Shown here: one piece after another, positions 1-12,800 of the stretch
Numbering within the stretch: position 1 is the stretch's first letter
Layout: every line of letters starts with the position of its first letter
Assembly: GCA_038373885.1 (NCBI GenBank)
Contig: JAWZYV010013174.1
Span: 62,001 to 126,000, forward strand
Reading direction: 5' to 3'
Length of the DNA: 64,000 nucleotides
Source of the DNA: Cheiracanthium punctorium
Taxonomy: Eukaryota; Arthropoda; Arachnida; Araneae; Cheiracanthiidae
Translations under genes and position numbers: made by a program
Notes under the pieces: generated by a model
Told to the model about the DNA's origin: nothing
The model's database searches: none
Seen by the model: only the letters and a program-made list of their open reading frames with translations

Positions 1-131
1 AAATTTAATTTTTTTCAATAATTTTAAAGCTGCATGAAAATTTTACCGGAATTTTACCTTTACATTATTTGCCCATTTCTAAGAGGTTCAGACGGTTAAT
101 CACTTTTATGTTAATAAAACTTTACTTAAAT

Positions 132-631
132 AGGGTTTCTACAGACCTGGAAAGTCAAGGGATTTGGGAAAAAAGTCACAGGGAAATTAGCAGAAATTGA
201 AGAAAGGTCAGGGAAATGCAAGAAAAATTGAATTTTGCAGTAAAATCAAGAAAATATTTGCTGTTTGAAGTATAGAAATTGTTTTATTTTAATTTTCTCA
301 TTCAACCTTATAAATAATTTTTAAATATTTTCTATATGAGCATATCTTGTACAATTGAAAAATGCTTAATTTTATCCTAAATTATTATCAAACATGGTTT
401 TTGTTAGAATCCAGTGATGTCAAATTAGAATCTTGTATATATTAATTTTATTATTATTATTATTTGTAAAAAAAAGCAAAATATATTTAAAAAATTATTA
501 ATTAAAGGATGTAATGTTAAAAATAGAAACGCAAAATTCGGGAAAGCATGCTAGATAAAGTCAGGGAAGAGCGAGATAGATGTTAGGGAAAAGTCAGAGA
601 AGCAAAAGCTGTGAAATCTGCAGAAACCCTG
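132..631. mobile_element. hAT-like MITE with imperfect terminal inverted repeats
   Basis: The ends read AGGGTTTCTACAGACCTGG and, inverted, CAGGGTTTCTGCAGATTTC. The interior is AT-rich with repeated GGGAAA and AGTCAGGG words and no coding capacity. CAGGGTTTCT ends are seen in non-autonomous hAT elements; no clean 8-bp duplication was found. A relative lies at 4959-5258. Nothing else was recognised in 1-943. Confidence 0.55.
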
Positions 632-943
632 AATAGGGAAGGACAGGACATTTTTCACAAAAACATTCAAATTATTTCCTATTGGAACCTATTGGAATTA
701 TTCCTATTTGGAAAAAACTAAATAGATTTTGATCTAAATAGCTTATTTCTGTGACAATTAAAACTCAAAATATTGCATGGGTTTTAGGACCCCCCCCCCT
801 CCTCCCCAGTACAGTAACCAAAAAATTATTGCTATCCTGTGCATTTTATAAACTATTTATTAAGTTCTGATGGTAAGTACACAATATAAAATTTGCAGTT
901 CAATAAAAGTTAATTTTTTTGGTACAAAGTTATTCTAAATTAA

Positions 944-2701
944 TCCTAACTAATATTATAAATGCGAAAGTGAGTGAGTTTGTTTGTTTATGACGCTTTC
1001 ACGCCTAAACCGCTGAATTGATTGGGATGAATTTTGGTTTAGATATCGATGGGACCCTGGAGATCGTTATAGGCTACTTAGAATTTTAGATTTTTAATTA
1101 CTTTTTTAATTATTAATTAAAAACCATTTTTACGTTGCCATGCTTGGCGAGTTTCGTCCGTATCAAATGATTCATGTTTCAAGCTAACAAGAATGCTTTT
1201 ACTTCAATAAAGAAGTGCATGCATTTGAAAAACATTAACTATCATGGAAATTATGCCAGTTTTATGCCAAATCTATCCTAACTAATATTATAAATGCGAA
1301 AGTGAGTTTGTTTGTTTATGACGCTTTCACGCCTAAACCACTGAATCGATCATGATGAATTTTGTTTTAGATATAGATGGGACTCTGGAGAAGGCTATAG
1401 GCTACTTAGAATTTTAGATTTTTAATTACTTTTTAAATTATTAATTAAAAACCATTTTTACATTCCCATGCTTGGCGAGTTTTGCCCGTATCAAATGATT
1501 CATGCTTTGAGCTAACAGGAATGCTATTACTACAATGAAGAATCACGTGCATCTGAAAAAAATTAAATACCACAGAAATTATACCAGTTTTATGCCAAAT
1601 CTATCTATCTGTAATAATAAAAATGAATGTTCTCCAGACAAATCTACAGAAAGCAGAGCTTTGAAAATTTCAGCATGACTTAGCCCGTAACTTTGGTAAA
1701 GTGCACCTGAGGCTCAGAATTTTGAAATTTTAACTACTTTTCTAATTATTAATTAAAAACCATTTCATCGCCCGCACAAAATGATTTATGCTTTTGAAAT
1801 AAAGCAGAAATTCTATTTGCAAAATCATATGCATTTAAAAAATATGAATTAGTATGGAAATTATGTTGATTTTACGCCAAATTAAAAAGCATAAGTAAAG
1901 AGAAGGGTACTTATATGTATTATCCTGGCAGTCCGCCAAGACCAGCGATTTTCTGCTGAGATAAATGCCGGGCACATGAAATTATTAATGGTTTTGAATA
2001 CGATTGGCAACAGTTTGGCTACTCATTTGATGAAAAAACAGTTTGGCGGAAATGACCGCCGGGATAGTACACAAGTACCAAGAAAAGTCCAGATGTGTTT
2101 CTTAAAGTTCATAAATTTCCAAATCCTACCAATAATATAAATGTGTACGCTTGTGTGTTTGGATGTTTTTGACTGAATCACACGAAAATGGTTGAACGGA
2201 TTTGGAAAAATTTGTAATGAAAATAGCTTATGCCCTGGATTAAGATTAAGACCGACTGACTGCACTAGGGTCCTAGGTCTGTAACTGCAGAATCTGGGTA
2301 TCTCTGTAACTACAGAACCAATTCTAAAACTTTTTCACTAATAGAAAGCTGCTCTATTTCTGATTAACATAGGCTAAAATCCATGCATATAGCATAAATA
2401 TTTCTTTTACAAAACAGTTCACAAATACTGTCGTAACTGTCTCTATTCACCAAATGCCTGAAAAAAATCTAAATTTAGTAACTCTGCATATTCTCTTATT
2501 TTAAATGAAGTATACTACCATGCATTATATTTGATTTGAAACAAGTAAGAAGCAAATAATATTTAAATGCAGTTTCTTTTGTTGCAACACATGTTCAACA
2601 CATGTGCAACACATGTTCATGAATTGTTATTCACACATGCTACATTTCTCTCGGGACCTAATTCTAAAGCCGACATGGACGAAGTTGCGGGTAGCAGCTA
2701 G
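944..2701 (+). mobile_element. Helitron-like non-autonomous element
   Basis: It starts TCCTAACTAATATTATAAAT and ends GCAGCTAG, flanked by A (943) and T (2702), the insertion signature of Helitrons (5' TC, 3' CTRR, between A and T). The first ~330 bp occur twice in tandem (944 and about 1274). A third 5'-end-like start (TCCTACCAATAATATAAATG) lies at about 2123. Positions 1908-2080 match, inverted, part of the Helitron at 41,693-43,652, and 2290-2450 match one unit of the 150-bp repeat found at 43.9 and 60.4 kb. No Rep or helicase was seen. Confidence 0.65.
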
Positions 2702-3545
2702 TATTAAAATAATAGAGAGTTTTATAATTTAAACTTGCTTAAAAATATTTTACCTAAAAAAAAATTTACTAAATGGTTTATTGTTCACACAATCACTTGT
2801 TTACAGTTTCAAATTAATAATACACCACATTAATGCAATCTGTATTAGTCACTATTTTTAACTGGTATGATATGTCAAACTTTTTCTGCATTTGTATAGT
2901 TTCTTCCATAAAGGAAATCGTTTGCATGTGATATATTTTAATTTATACTTATATGCACAAGATAAAAGTAAATTCAAATTTATCTGATTGAAAAAATAAA
3001 TGGTTCTAAAGGATTGATTAGTTTATAAAAAGAAAAAGTTATTGAATTAAGCTATTTTGTTATTTTGTTCATTAAATCCATAGTTGTGGCATTATTTACT
3101 TAAAAAAAAAAAAAAAACACTTGTTAATTTATAAAATAGCTGAGCAATTTGTGTGAAAAATAAAAGTATTTAGATTGTACTTATATATATTAAATGTAAT
3201 TATAAATAAAACAATTTATTTGCAATTTACTGAAAGAACTCAGTTTTGAATTTTTTTTTTAATTAAAAACTTTGCCCATACACATAAATTATTATTTCAT
3301 GCTTAATTTTTTTTATATATTTCTTTCTTAATCATTTTCTTTCTGTACTTATTTGGTGATGAATAATTTTACCCTCTCAGCCCTTTTAAGATAACCATTG
3401 TTATAGAAAAATATCAGATAATGCTGCAAGAATGATATCAATTGGAATAGCATTTCTTATCTATAATATGTGATAAATGTTTTGAATATAAATCTCAGTC
3501 ACACCTTTGATCTTCCTTTTTGGATTTTTATAATAATTATCAAAA
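2702..3545. other. AT-rich upstream region with no recognised feature
   Basis: Long A and T runs and no convincing reading frame or repeat. The promoter of the NRF-6-like gene should lie here or further upstream, but no TATA or initiator stands out. Confidence 0.5.
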
Positions 3546-3897
3546 ATGTCATTTCAAATACATTTAAAAATTTTTGCTTGTGTTTTTTTAAGTGGCTGCC
3601 TATCTGCCCATGGTCAAGTTCAAGATACCAACACAGGACTGTACCAAAGCTTATTTGATTTGCACCAAAAATGGCAGCAGTATAATGCAATTCCTGAAGT
3701 TGCCAGGTTTTTACAATCCCCCTCACATGATGATCTGTCAGATAATTTAGCAGTTAGTTCCTCAGATTTACCAGAAAGTAATTTCAAAAGCTTTTTTCCC
3801 ATACTGGATAAACTTTCAAAAAATGACACACATGCTAAATGTAGTGATGACATAATTCAGGTTGCTACTAATCTGGAGTCTGAGTGGGCTTTGCAAA
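3546..3897 (+). CDS. NRF-6-like gene, exon 1
   Basis: Codons 1-117 plus one base; donor GTAAGT at 3898. It encodes the signal peptide and the start of the NRF domain, including C99. Intron 1 (3898-5410) is AT-rich and contains a hAT-like repeat at 4959-5258; nothing else was recognised in it. Confidence 0.9.
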
Positions 3898-6800
3898 GTA
3901 AGTAGTTGCTCATATGAGCTATTTTTTATGTTTGTGGCTTGTATATATTTTAGTTCACTAAATATTCTGTAGCAATATATTTATATTTATAGTGAACAAA
4001 ATTGTATTTTTACAAAATTTTTCTCTTTTAATAATGAATTAATGTTTTGTTTTGGCCTTTGGTGATATTGTTATACTATATTTAAAATCCTCAAATTTTA
4101 CTTAATGTAGCTAGTACTTCCTAATTTGATATTTTTGCTTTTATCGTTATTATTGTTATACAATAATGATAATAATAATAACTATTAATGATCTGAAGCT
4201 ATTGCTGTACAGTTCAGAATAAAAGTTCTGTTGTTCATTGTGTATGTTGTGAATGCGATTTTCACTTAATATTATGACACTTAAGAGTGACAAAACCACT
4301 TAAATATTTAAGCTATTTGAATTGGGAAAAAAAAAAAAAAATCAAAGTAAATGAAAGATCTTGTCATTCCAATTAAACAAAATTATCTTAATTTTGGACT
4401 GTCACTAAATATATTTTTTAACTATAAAATTTGTATTTATTAAAAGAACAAACTATGCAACAATAAATGGTTCTGTTTAGCTATAAATTAATTAAAGTTT
4501 AACTCCTTCATTTTGTGGTTATCCCCTAAGCACAATGTCTGAACACCAGATTAAAAACTTCTGAATGAAGTAGGGTACACCCAGATGGCTTGGAATTACC
4601 CAGAAATGTGGGGTCACAAATGTTATCTTTGTGCACCTATTAATTAATAATTGCTTTCAAAAAAGCAGTGAAGCATAAATCAAATTTCTTAACTATTTCT
4701 TAAACAATGGGCTTCAAATATTCTATCATTCTAGTAAAAAATAATTTCTAATTTGTAACTTTTGTAAAAGATCAGTTTGAGTTTAAAACTGTATTCAGAG
4801 TATTGACTATTACTTCAATACCATTTTCATGATCATGAATTGGTGCATGAAGATAACATTTGTAATCCCATGTTCCTATGTGATTCTATGAATCATTTAT
4901 GTTATCTGCCTCTTCTAGATATTTTAAACCCTGGTACAGAGACACATTGTATCTTAACAGGGTGTCTACCTAGCCAAGAAAGTAATTCATGTCACTGGAA
5001 AGTCAAGAAATGGGGAAAAAGTTCGTTAAAATCAAGAAAAGGCCACAATAGTCATTTAGTCATGGAATTCGAGAAAAATTGTAAATTTGATTTTGTTCAC
5101 TATCAGTGATTTTGTTTTATGACATCAGTTTGTATTTTTATATGCAAGAAAGCTAAATTAGCCTTCACATATTAGACAAGGAATGCCCACAGAAAGTAAT
5201 TAAAAAGACCAATAAAGGTCAAGATATGAGAAATCTTAAATCTGGTAGATACCTTGATTAAGAAATAGAAAATGCATAGATTTATAAAATAAAAAAAGTT
5301 ATGAAAGTTTACATTTTTTCCCCCTGTTTATAATGGCATTGTTTATACATTAGCAACATAATTAAGTCCTGTTATGTGTTTTATTGACATATTTTAATTT
5401 CCTTAAATAGTGTTGGATTCTGATGGAAAGTTACCTGAAGGAATTTTAAGAGGCAGTATAATATGGACAGGACATTACAAAGAATGCAACAATGTTTATG
5501 CACCATTGGATGCCTATGGTCATGGAGATTTTCATGGACAATACTGTGTTTCAGATTGGACATTAAATTTGAATTCAAAGGTAAAAGCTGTTTATTTATT
5601 ATTATTTTTTTAATGAGAGTTTGCACATTTGTTCATTAATAATTGATTTTATTTGTTTTAGTTTTAATTTTTCTTCTGGGTATGGTAGACTCCAACCTTT
5701 TGATGATAGCTGGTTGATTCTTAAACCAAGCAAGAGGCCATCTAAAAGGACATTCTTGGTTTACATGTTGACAAAGCAATGTTCATATTGTTAACTTGTT
5801 TTCTATATTAAGGGAGAGTTGTGGAGAAATGCCAACATCAATAACCTCCTTGCTTTATGGAAGAGAAAGAGTAATTTGTTGTCTATTGTTGAATAAAGGG
5901 CAGGTTTAGCTAAGAAGGGATGGAGGGGAGGGGAAACAAGAACTGTTTTTTTCCTTCTTTATATAAGCAGCAAGCAAAAAAAAAAAAAAACTTCCTGAAA
6001 AGATAAAATATTTCCTCCATACTTCTTAAATGTTGAAGAACGTTATGATTTTTACATTTTCTGTTATTTGTGTGAAAAACCACTATTGATGGCATTTGTG
6101 CCCTTTTTGAAGATTCATAAAGTTCTTCAAATGTAGCTAGAGATCAAAGAACTTTTCTTGATATGCTTTGTCTACCATTATTGTGCCTACAAATAAATTG
6201 TTATTTTGTTTTTTTAAGGAGATGTTGATGATAATAATTACTTATACTGTAATTGGCATTGGAGAGTTTTTAGTTTGGTTTAAATTTCCACGCCTATAAA
6301 AACAAAAAGTACCCGGGTTTAAAAGTTGAAAAACCAAATTTCAAAAGTAGTGTAAAAATGTACAAGTGTTATTATTTCAGAATAATGCAAAACTAGTTTA
6401 TTCTGTCCAAGTCATAAGCCCAAGTACTGATTTAAGCATGTTTAATCAACCATAACAGTGTAGTTTAGTTTAACTTAACTATGCAGTTAGTTTAGTTTTG
6501 TTTTCCTATAGAACTAATTTTTATTTAATATAGCTTGTAGAGATATTATTAAAAATTTTACATGCTTGACATAATTAGTTTTTTTTTGTACTTATGTATC
6601 AAAATAACATGATTTTATCAAAATGCACTGATAAAAAGATTAAAAAAAAATAAACAAACATTAAAAGCAAACATAAGTTAAAAATGAAAAATGTTAGTTT
6701 AATTTTTGTATTCTGATTTGTTTTCTTTCAGAATCTATCAATCTGTCTGTTCTACTGTTAACTTATATTCTATTAGTTACTATAATTAAATCAACCTTTT

Positions 6801-9800
6801 TCTTTTTTTTTTAATAATTTGGCTAGGAAAAAGAACTTTTGATTAATCATGCATATGATTCATTTCAGGTACAGTGTACACTGTGAAAAATTTAATTATT
6901 TAAACATCATAAGCAGAAAAGAAAATTAATCTATGTTGAATAAAATAAAAAGAACATTATTTTATTTTTATACAAAATGTAAAAGCATGATTTGAGAAGA
7001 GGAGTAATTTTTATAAGTCTTGTAAATTATCCTTTAATAGGGAAGAAAAATCGTTGTGCAAGTGTAACAAATGCTCAATAATTGAATACTGTAAAAGCAC
7101 TTATTTTCGGGAGCTGCAGTTTTCGCGAAAATGAAGTTATCAGTGATTTTTCTAGATGAAAATTTCTCAAATTTTATACGAATAGAACAGAAAGTTGAAA
7201 AATCCCGAAAGGTCCTAGGTATAGAACCCCTTTTGCATAAGACATTTTAAGAAACATCCTTTTGTCTGAAAAGTTTGCTCCCCTCCCTATTTTGAATGGC
7301 TTCAAAGAAACTGGTAAAATATTATAAGTGAAATATTGTAACTGAATGAGCTGCATTCCATTAGTTGTATTATTGTTTTGTATTCAAGAAATAGTTGTAT
7401 AGTATTCAAGAAATAGTTGTAAGAAAGAAAGTTTCAAGAAAGAGTTTTTAACTGTGCAATTAACCCCTTAACAGTTTCATTTTTTTCCAGAATTCGGTCC
7501 CAAAAATGTCACATTTTTTTGTTCATTTTACATTTTTAAGTAAGGATATGTTATTAAAATTAACATTTCTAATATTTTTAAGCATTTATTAGAACTTTTT
7601 TTCTTTAATGAAAATAATCTATTTTCCCTGCAAGTTGGCTTCACCATGGCACAGTGGTTATGCCACTGAAAATGGTAGATGGCCGAAGCGTGAAGGTCCC
7701 AGGTTCGGGTCCCATCGCGCGGCTGTCGATCTAATGGTCTGGAGTTTTGGTAGGTTTTCTCCAGATGTAACGTGAATACGCATTAGAACCCCATATAAAG
7801 TCCTCCTACCAAGGCACCCCCCCCCCCTGGCACATCACCCTAGTGTAGCGTTGCCATAATCACACACAACAACACTGCAAGTTGTTTCTTTCCCTACATG
7901 AACGATAAACAAGGAAGTCACATTTACAAGTAAAATAGTACAATTACTTTATTTTCGATTACAATTCAATTGTTTTCTTACAAAACATCTACATGAATAA
8001 TTTGTTACTAAAAATAGGAACGATACGGGCGAAACAGTGAAAGCCAAATAGAAATCAGATTGCCCGTACGGCATACGGGCAAATCAGTAAAGGCCCGATA
8101 GCCGAGCCCGTACGGCATACGGGCAAATCAGTAAAGGCCCGATAGCCGAGCCCGTACGGCATATGGGCAAAACAGGGAAGGGGTTAATCATTTAATCTTT
8201 AAGTGAAAAATTTCTGCTTTTTTATTCTCATTTGAAGGAAAATAAAAAAGTATTTTGTGAGGCTTTAATAGGGCTCTCAACAGTCGCTATTTTTACTAAA
8301 AAGTCACATATTTTTTTCATGGTCACTAAAATTAATTTTTTTTAAAATAATGGTCTCTATAGTTACTATTTTTAGTTGAATTGTCTCTAAAGTCACTAAA
8401 ACAGGAGCTAATCTTTGTTTCTTGAAATAACAAAAGTTATGAGATTTTCAAATCCATCAATTCGTCTTGTTTTGGTTTATGATAATAGATAACTCTTTAT
8501 ATTTATGAATTATCTAAGATTTGATTAAACATTATTTCTAAATTATTGTTTTCTGTAATCTTCAGTCCCAATTAAAAATGATTTGTTTGTACTTACTATA
8601 CACGAAATTATACCCTACTTACATGAATTTGACTCATGCAGTTATCACTTGGCCACATATATTGTGTAAGTTCAGGGTTTTATGCTATTTAGCTGAATTT
8701 TTTTTTTTTCAATAGTAAAGTATATTTCTTTTAACAGCATTTTAATTTTCAGTACATCACAATTTTATTTTTCCCATATAGTTTTGCTTAGTTTAACAAC
8801 AATTAGCTCTTTTTAGGTCTTTCAATTGTTTGAATCTTTATTTCTTCGCCTTTGTTTTGCTACATTTATATGGAATTATCAAACCCGAAAAGTTTATCGT
8901 GTTTTGTTTTATTTTTTAAAATATTATATAAATGTGATCACTATTTTGGACACGTTTTTCTTCAGCTGGTAGTTGAAATAGTGACCATTTTGTCAAAATG
9001 GTCACTGTTTCAACTAATTTTGGGTCAAATATGCAATGAGAATCCTGCTTTAATTTTTGCAATTACGGAGGGCTCATGAAAATTAAAGCCTCACAAAAAT
9101 AAGTTTTTTTTTTACAATAATTTAACCATTGTGTAAATAGTTGACAATATTTATTACTGCAGCATAGTTTATTAATTATATGATTACATATGTATAGGAA
9201 CTTAGTTTTTGTTTTTTATGTAATTGTTAAGTTGTATCAGTATATTCATATATCCTGAAATCAAATTTAATGCAGAACCGTAATGTCTAACTCCTCAGAT
9301 TTTTAATGTTTTTGTTTTTGCAAGAATATGAACTAATGTAATATCAGTTTATTTTGAACATGATAATTGTGTCTGAATTCAATAAATTTGGCATGCATGT
9401 AATTATTATTCTTTTATTTCAGTATTCAAATCTTCCGTTAACTATTGGATTATGTGTTCCAGATTCTTGTTCTGGGGAGAGTATAAAAACTGCTTTGAAA
9501 AATTCATCTTATATTTTAGGTTTGAAAAAAGAAATTGCATTTTAATTTATATATAAGGAAGCCTACATGTTATATAATACTTAATTTAAAAAAAATTATT
9601 AATATAGATTTTAATTTTATACAGATCGTTTCCCATTTTTAAAGAAATTGGACTCTCGTGTTACATTAAATGGAGTTGTTTGCAAACCTAAAGAAAAACA
9701 TTTGGATGCTCCTGCAATTATTTATTTGTAAGTTTAAAATGTATTTTTGATTTTACATTTTATTAGTTAAGTACATGATTAAGTGTTGGGAATTCAAAAT

Positions 9801-12800
9801 ATTCTAAATTTAAAATTTGCCAGTGACTGGTATGAAATATAATTTATGCATTTTAACTGTGTTGAAGTTAAATATCTAATTAGAATTATCTTTAATAAAG
9901 TAATGTTGATTAAATTAACCCATGATGCATGGCTAGGATTTAGCTTAAATTAAACATTCCAGACTCTAGCTAATTTAAATAGTTACAAATCCAGCAATTT
10001 TCTCACTATATTAGCATGTCTGTTTCATTGCAAGCTTCATATGGAGTGAAGATTTGTTTGTTTTTGGAATTTAATAATTATAATCATTTAAGAGATATTG
10101 ATTAACACAAATGCTTGTACATCAAATGTTTCATGGTACATTTTACAATTACAAAAGCACCTAAGTTGTGTACATATTACATTATTTCAGTTGATCTTAC
10201 AAGTTGTCATTTTAATCTTTCTGCTGGGCTGATGGTAATGGTTGGATATCTGTTGCTATGGCATCCTCTTGGAAGAGTTAAACTTAATTCTTCTCATGGT
10301 GTTAACATTTTGTGGATCGTTGGTTAATTTTGAAACCAAGCAAGAGGCCTTCTAAGAGGATAGGCTTGGTTTACCTGTTAACCATAAAATGCCTCCCTAG
10401 ATCGACCTTCGCTGATACAATGAAACCTCACTACAACCATATTCGATACCAGTGATAAATCTCTCTACAACAATAAAATTTTGCAGTCCCTCAGAATTCC
10501 AATGCAATATAGTCACTTCTCGATAAACATCCCTCTAAAATGATAATTTTATTGGGTCCCTTAAGTACTGTTGTATCGAGGTTTTACTGTAGTTTTATTT
10601 TGACTTCTTTGGTGTTTGTTGATGCTTACCATTTAATAAACTCTTGAAGGACAAATATTATTTATTCTGATTACATGCCAAAACATATTAGTTACATAAT
10701 ATTAAAACACATTCAATTACAGTTAACATTGAATTACACAAGGTGAAGAGATCCCTTTCAGCACTTCCAATTACAATGAAGCCTTCTAGCATATTTGCAA
10801 AAGAGAAAAAAAGTACAATTAAGAGTTCAGTTGTATCCTCTTCTGGTAAAGTATATTCTAGTCAATCTGCTTCAGCTCCTTGCTTTATGGATGAAAAAGA
10901 ATCATTTGTTACCTGTTGTTGATAAAGGACAGTTTCTCTGAGGGAAGCATTAAAATATGGCATTCAAGAAGCCAAAAAAATGTATTCTCATCCTGAATAG
11001 GTTAACCCTTTTCATCTCATGTCTGACCCATTTGATAGACTTAATGATATTCACTGGCTAAAAAAAATGCTTTGGATGCATTTTGTCTTTCGGTACTTGC
11101 CTAATTGTGTTTCCTGTCATAAATCGAGTAGACTAAAAGTGCTCATTAATGCATAGACAGTGACTGTTTAAGCTTGTGATTGATACGTGAGACTAATGCT
11201 TTTATAGAAAATAACATGGGAACTTTACTGCTTCATTGAAATATTTATTGAATGAAAAGGTTGATTTGTGAGAGTATAACTGAGAAGTGCTCAGTGTGGC
11301 AGACACATGATTGTCACCGTGGCAAGCTACACCTTGGCAGTTGAAGGCTAGGCTTTTTTTCTGGTCGGATAATGCCTGTAGCTACAATGCTCAAGGATTC
11401 AAAGCCAACTCCACCACATGCTCCCTTCACTTAGTATTTATTGATTTACTCTTACAAAGCAGGCAGTATTTTTCAAGGCAAAAGAAAAAAATAGATATTC
11501 TCATAGCATGTGTAAATGTATAAAGTTTACAGCTGGAATTGAACAGATAAGATTTTTAACAGTAATTTGAAAAATAGGATTTTTTGTACCCTGCGACATG
11601 CATGCAATATGCATGACTTGCGTAAAAGGACAATGCTCCACAAAATTGTTACAGGTACTCTTCAAATTGTTCCTCCAAGGTTGACAGCCCTGTTAATATT
11701 GTATGTTGGTCTAGGAAAAACAGTTGAGTTGGGATTTCTAAATCCAAATACCTTAGAGCCCTAATTAATTAAATTGCTGGTTTATTCCAATACTGCTTAT
11801 TTCTCAATTTATGTGAAAGGTTAACTCATTGTAGTATAAATATCTAGGAATCCACTAAAATTAATGTGCTGGACTCTATGCATTCTGACCAAGGCAAATA
11901 TCAGGGAAAATTCAGAGAGTTTTAAAATAATAGTTTGGTGCCCCCCCCCCCCCCTCTGGTTATTTAAACATAAAAAAACTCAGAAATCAACTGTACAACA
12001 AACAACTTCAATCTTACTTCTTGTCGTACAGTAACTGATAAATAAACTGACACAATTGTCTTTTTTTAATGTATTATTAAAAGTATCTAGATTTTATTGA
12101 TCAGAATTCTTGCATTTCTCAAATCATTAATATCATCTAAGTTCTTCACTCATTTTTGTAATTAAAAAAGTAATTGCCCTGTACATAGTTAATTTATCAA
12201 TGTTTTACATATTTTCTAAATGATGCAATATTGATTGATTTTTAATTCATGTTTTCAGGGTTATTATTTCCATCTTTATTCTGTTCACTGTTCTGGGCAG
12301 CTCTGTAGCATTGTATGATAACTGGAAATTAAATGATCTTTTGAAAAAAAATCTTTTGAATCCAAATTCTCCAGCCCAAAATTATGGCAGTTTACAATCT
12401 CCTGAAATGTCCATCAACAACAGCGTTGATGCTGAGAGTCATGTTCCAAAACACCAAGCTGAAGAAACTTTTATTAAAGTAACATCCAGTGAAGGAACAG
12501 CCCTTACTTCAAACAATGAGGCTAAACTTCAAGCTGTTATAATCCAATCCCAAAAACAAAGTAAAATGTTTATTGTAATTTCTTAATACATTTTTGTTTC
12601 TTTTGATGTACTAGTACTGTCTGTCTACAGAAAGAACTTCCCCGAAAAACAAAGCCCAACGAAGCATTGGAGGGAGGTTTTTTTTTTTTTTTTTTGTAGA
12701 TATATGATAGGAAAGTTTCAATTGTAGTGTCAAAATGTTCTGCTTTATATTTCTTATGGAAAATAATTTAAAGTATGTCCAAGTAACCTTTTAGAATAGT

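Larger units (their letters stand above)
7464..8183. mobile_element. piggyBac-like MITE flanked by TTAA
   Basis: TTAA occurs directly outside both ends (7460-7463 and 8184-8187). The ends are CCCCTTAACAGTTTC and, inverted, CCCCTTCCCTGTTTT. TTAA duplication and CCC ends are piggyBac hallmarks. No transposase. It contains a nested SINE and a 44-bp tandem repeat. Confidence 0.6.

Noticed and set aside
3470..3658. Alternative 62-residue frame overlapping exon 1
   Set aside because: The frame of exon 1 has the signal peptide, the in-frame upstream stop and consistent phase with the downstream exons.
7638..7874. Possible functional tRNA gene
   Set aside because: Box A and box B are good, but there is no acceptor-stem pairing, and the tail and target duplication mark a SINE.
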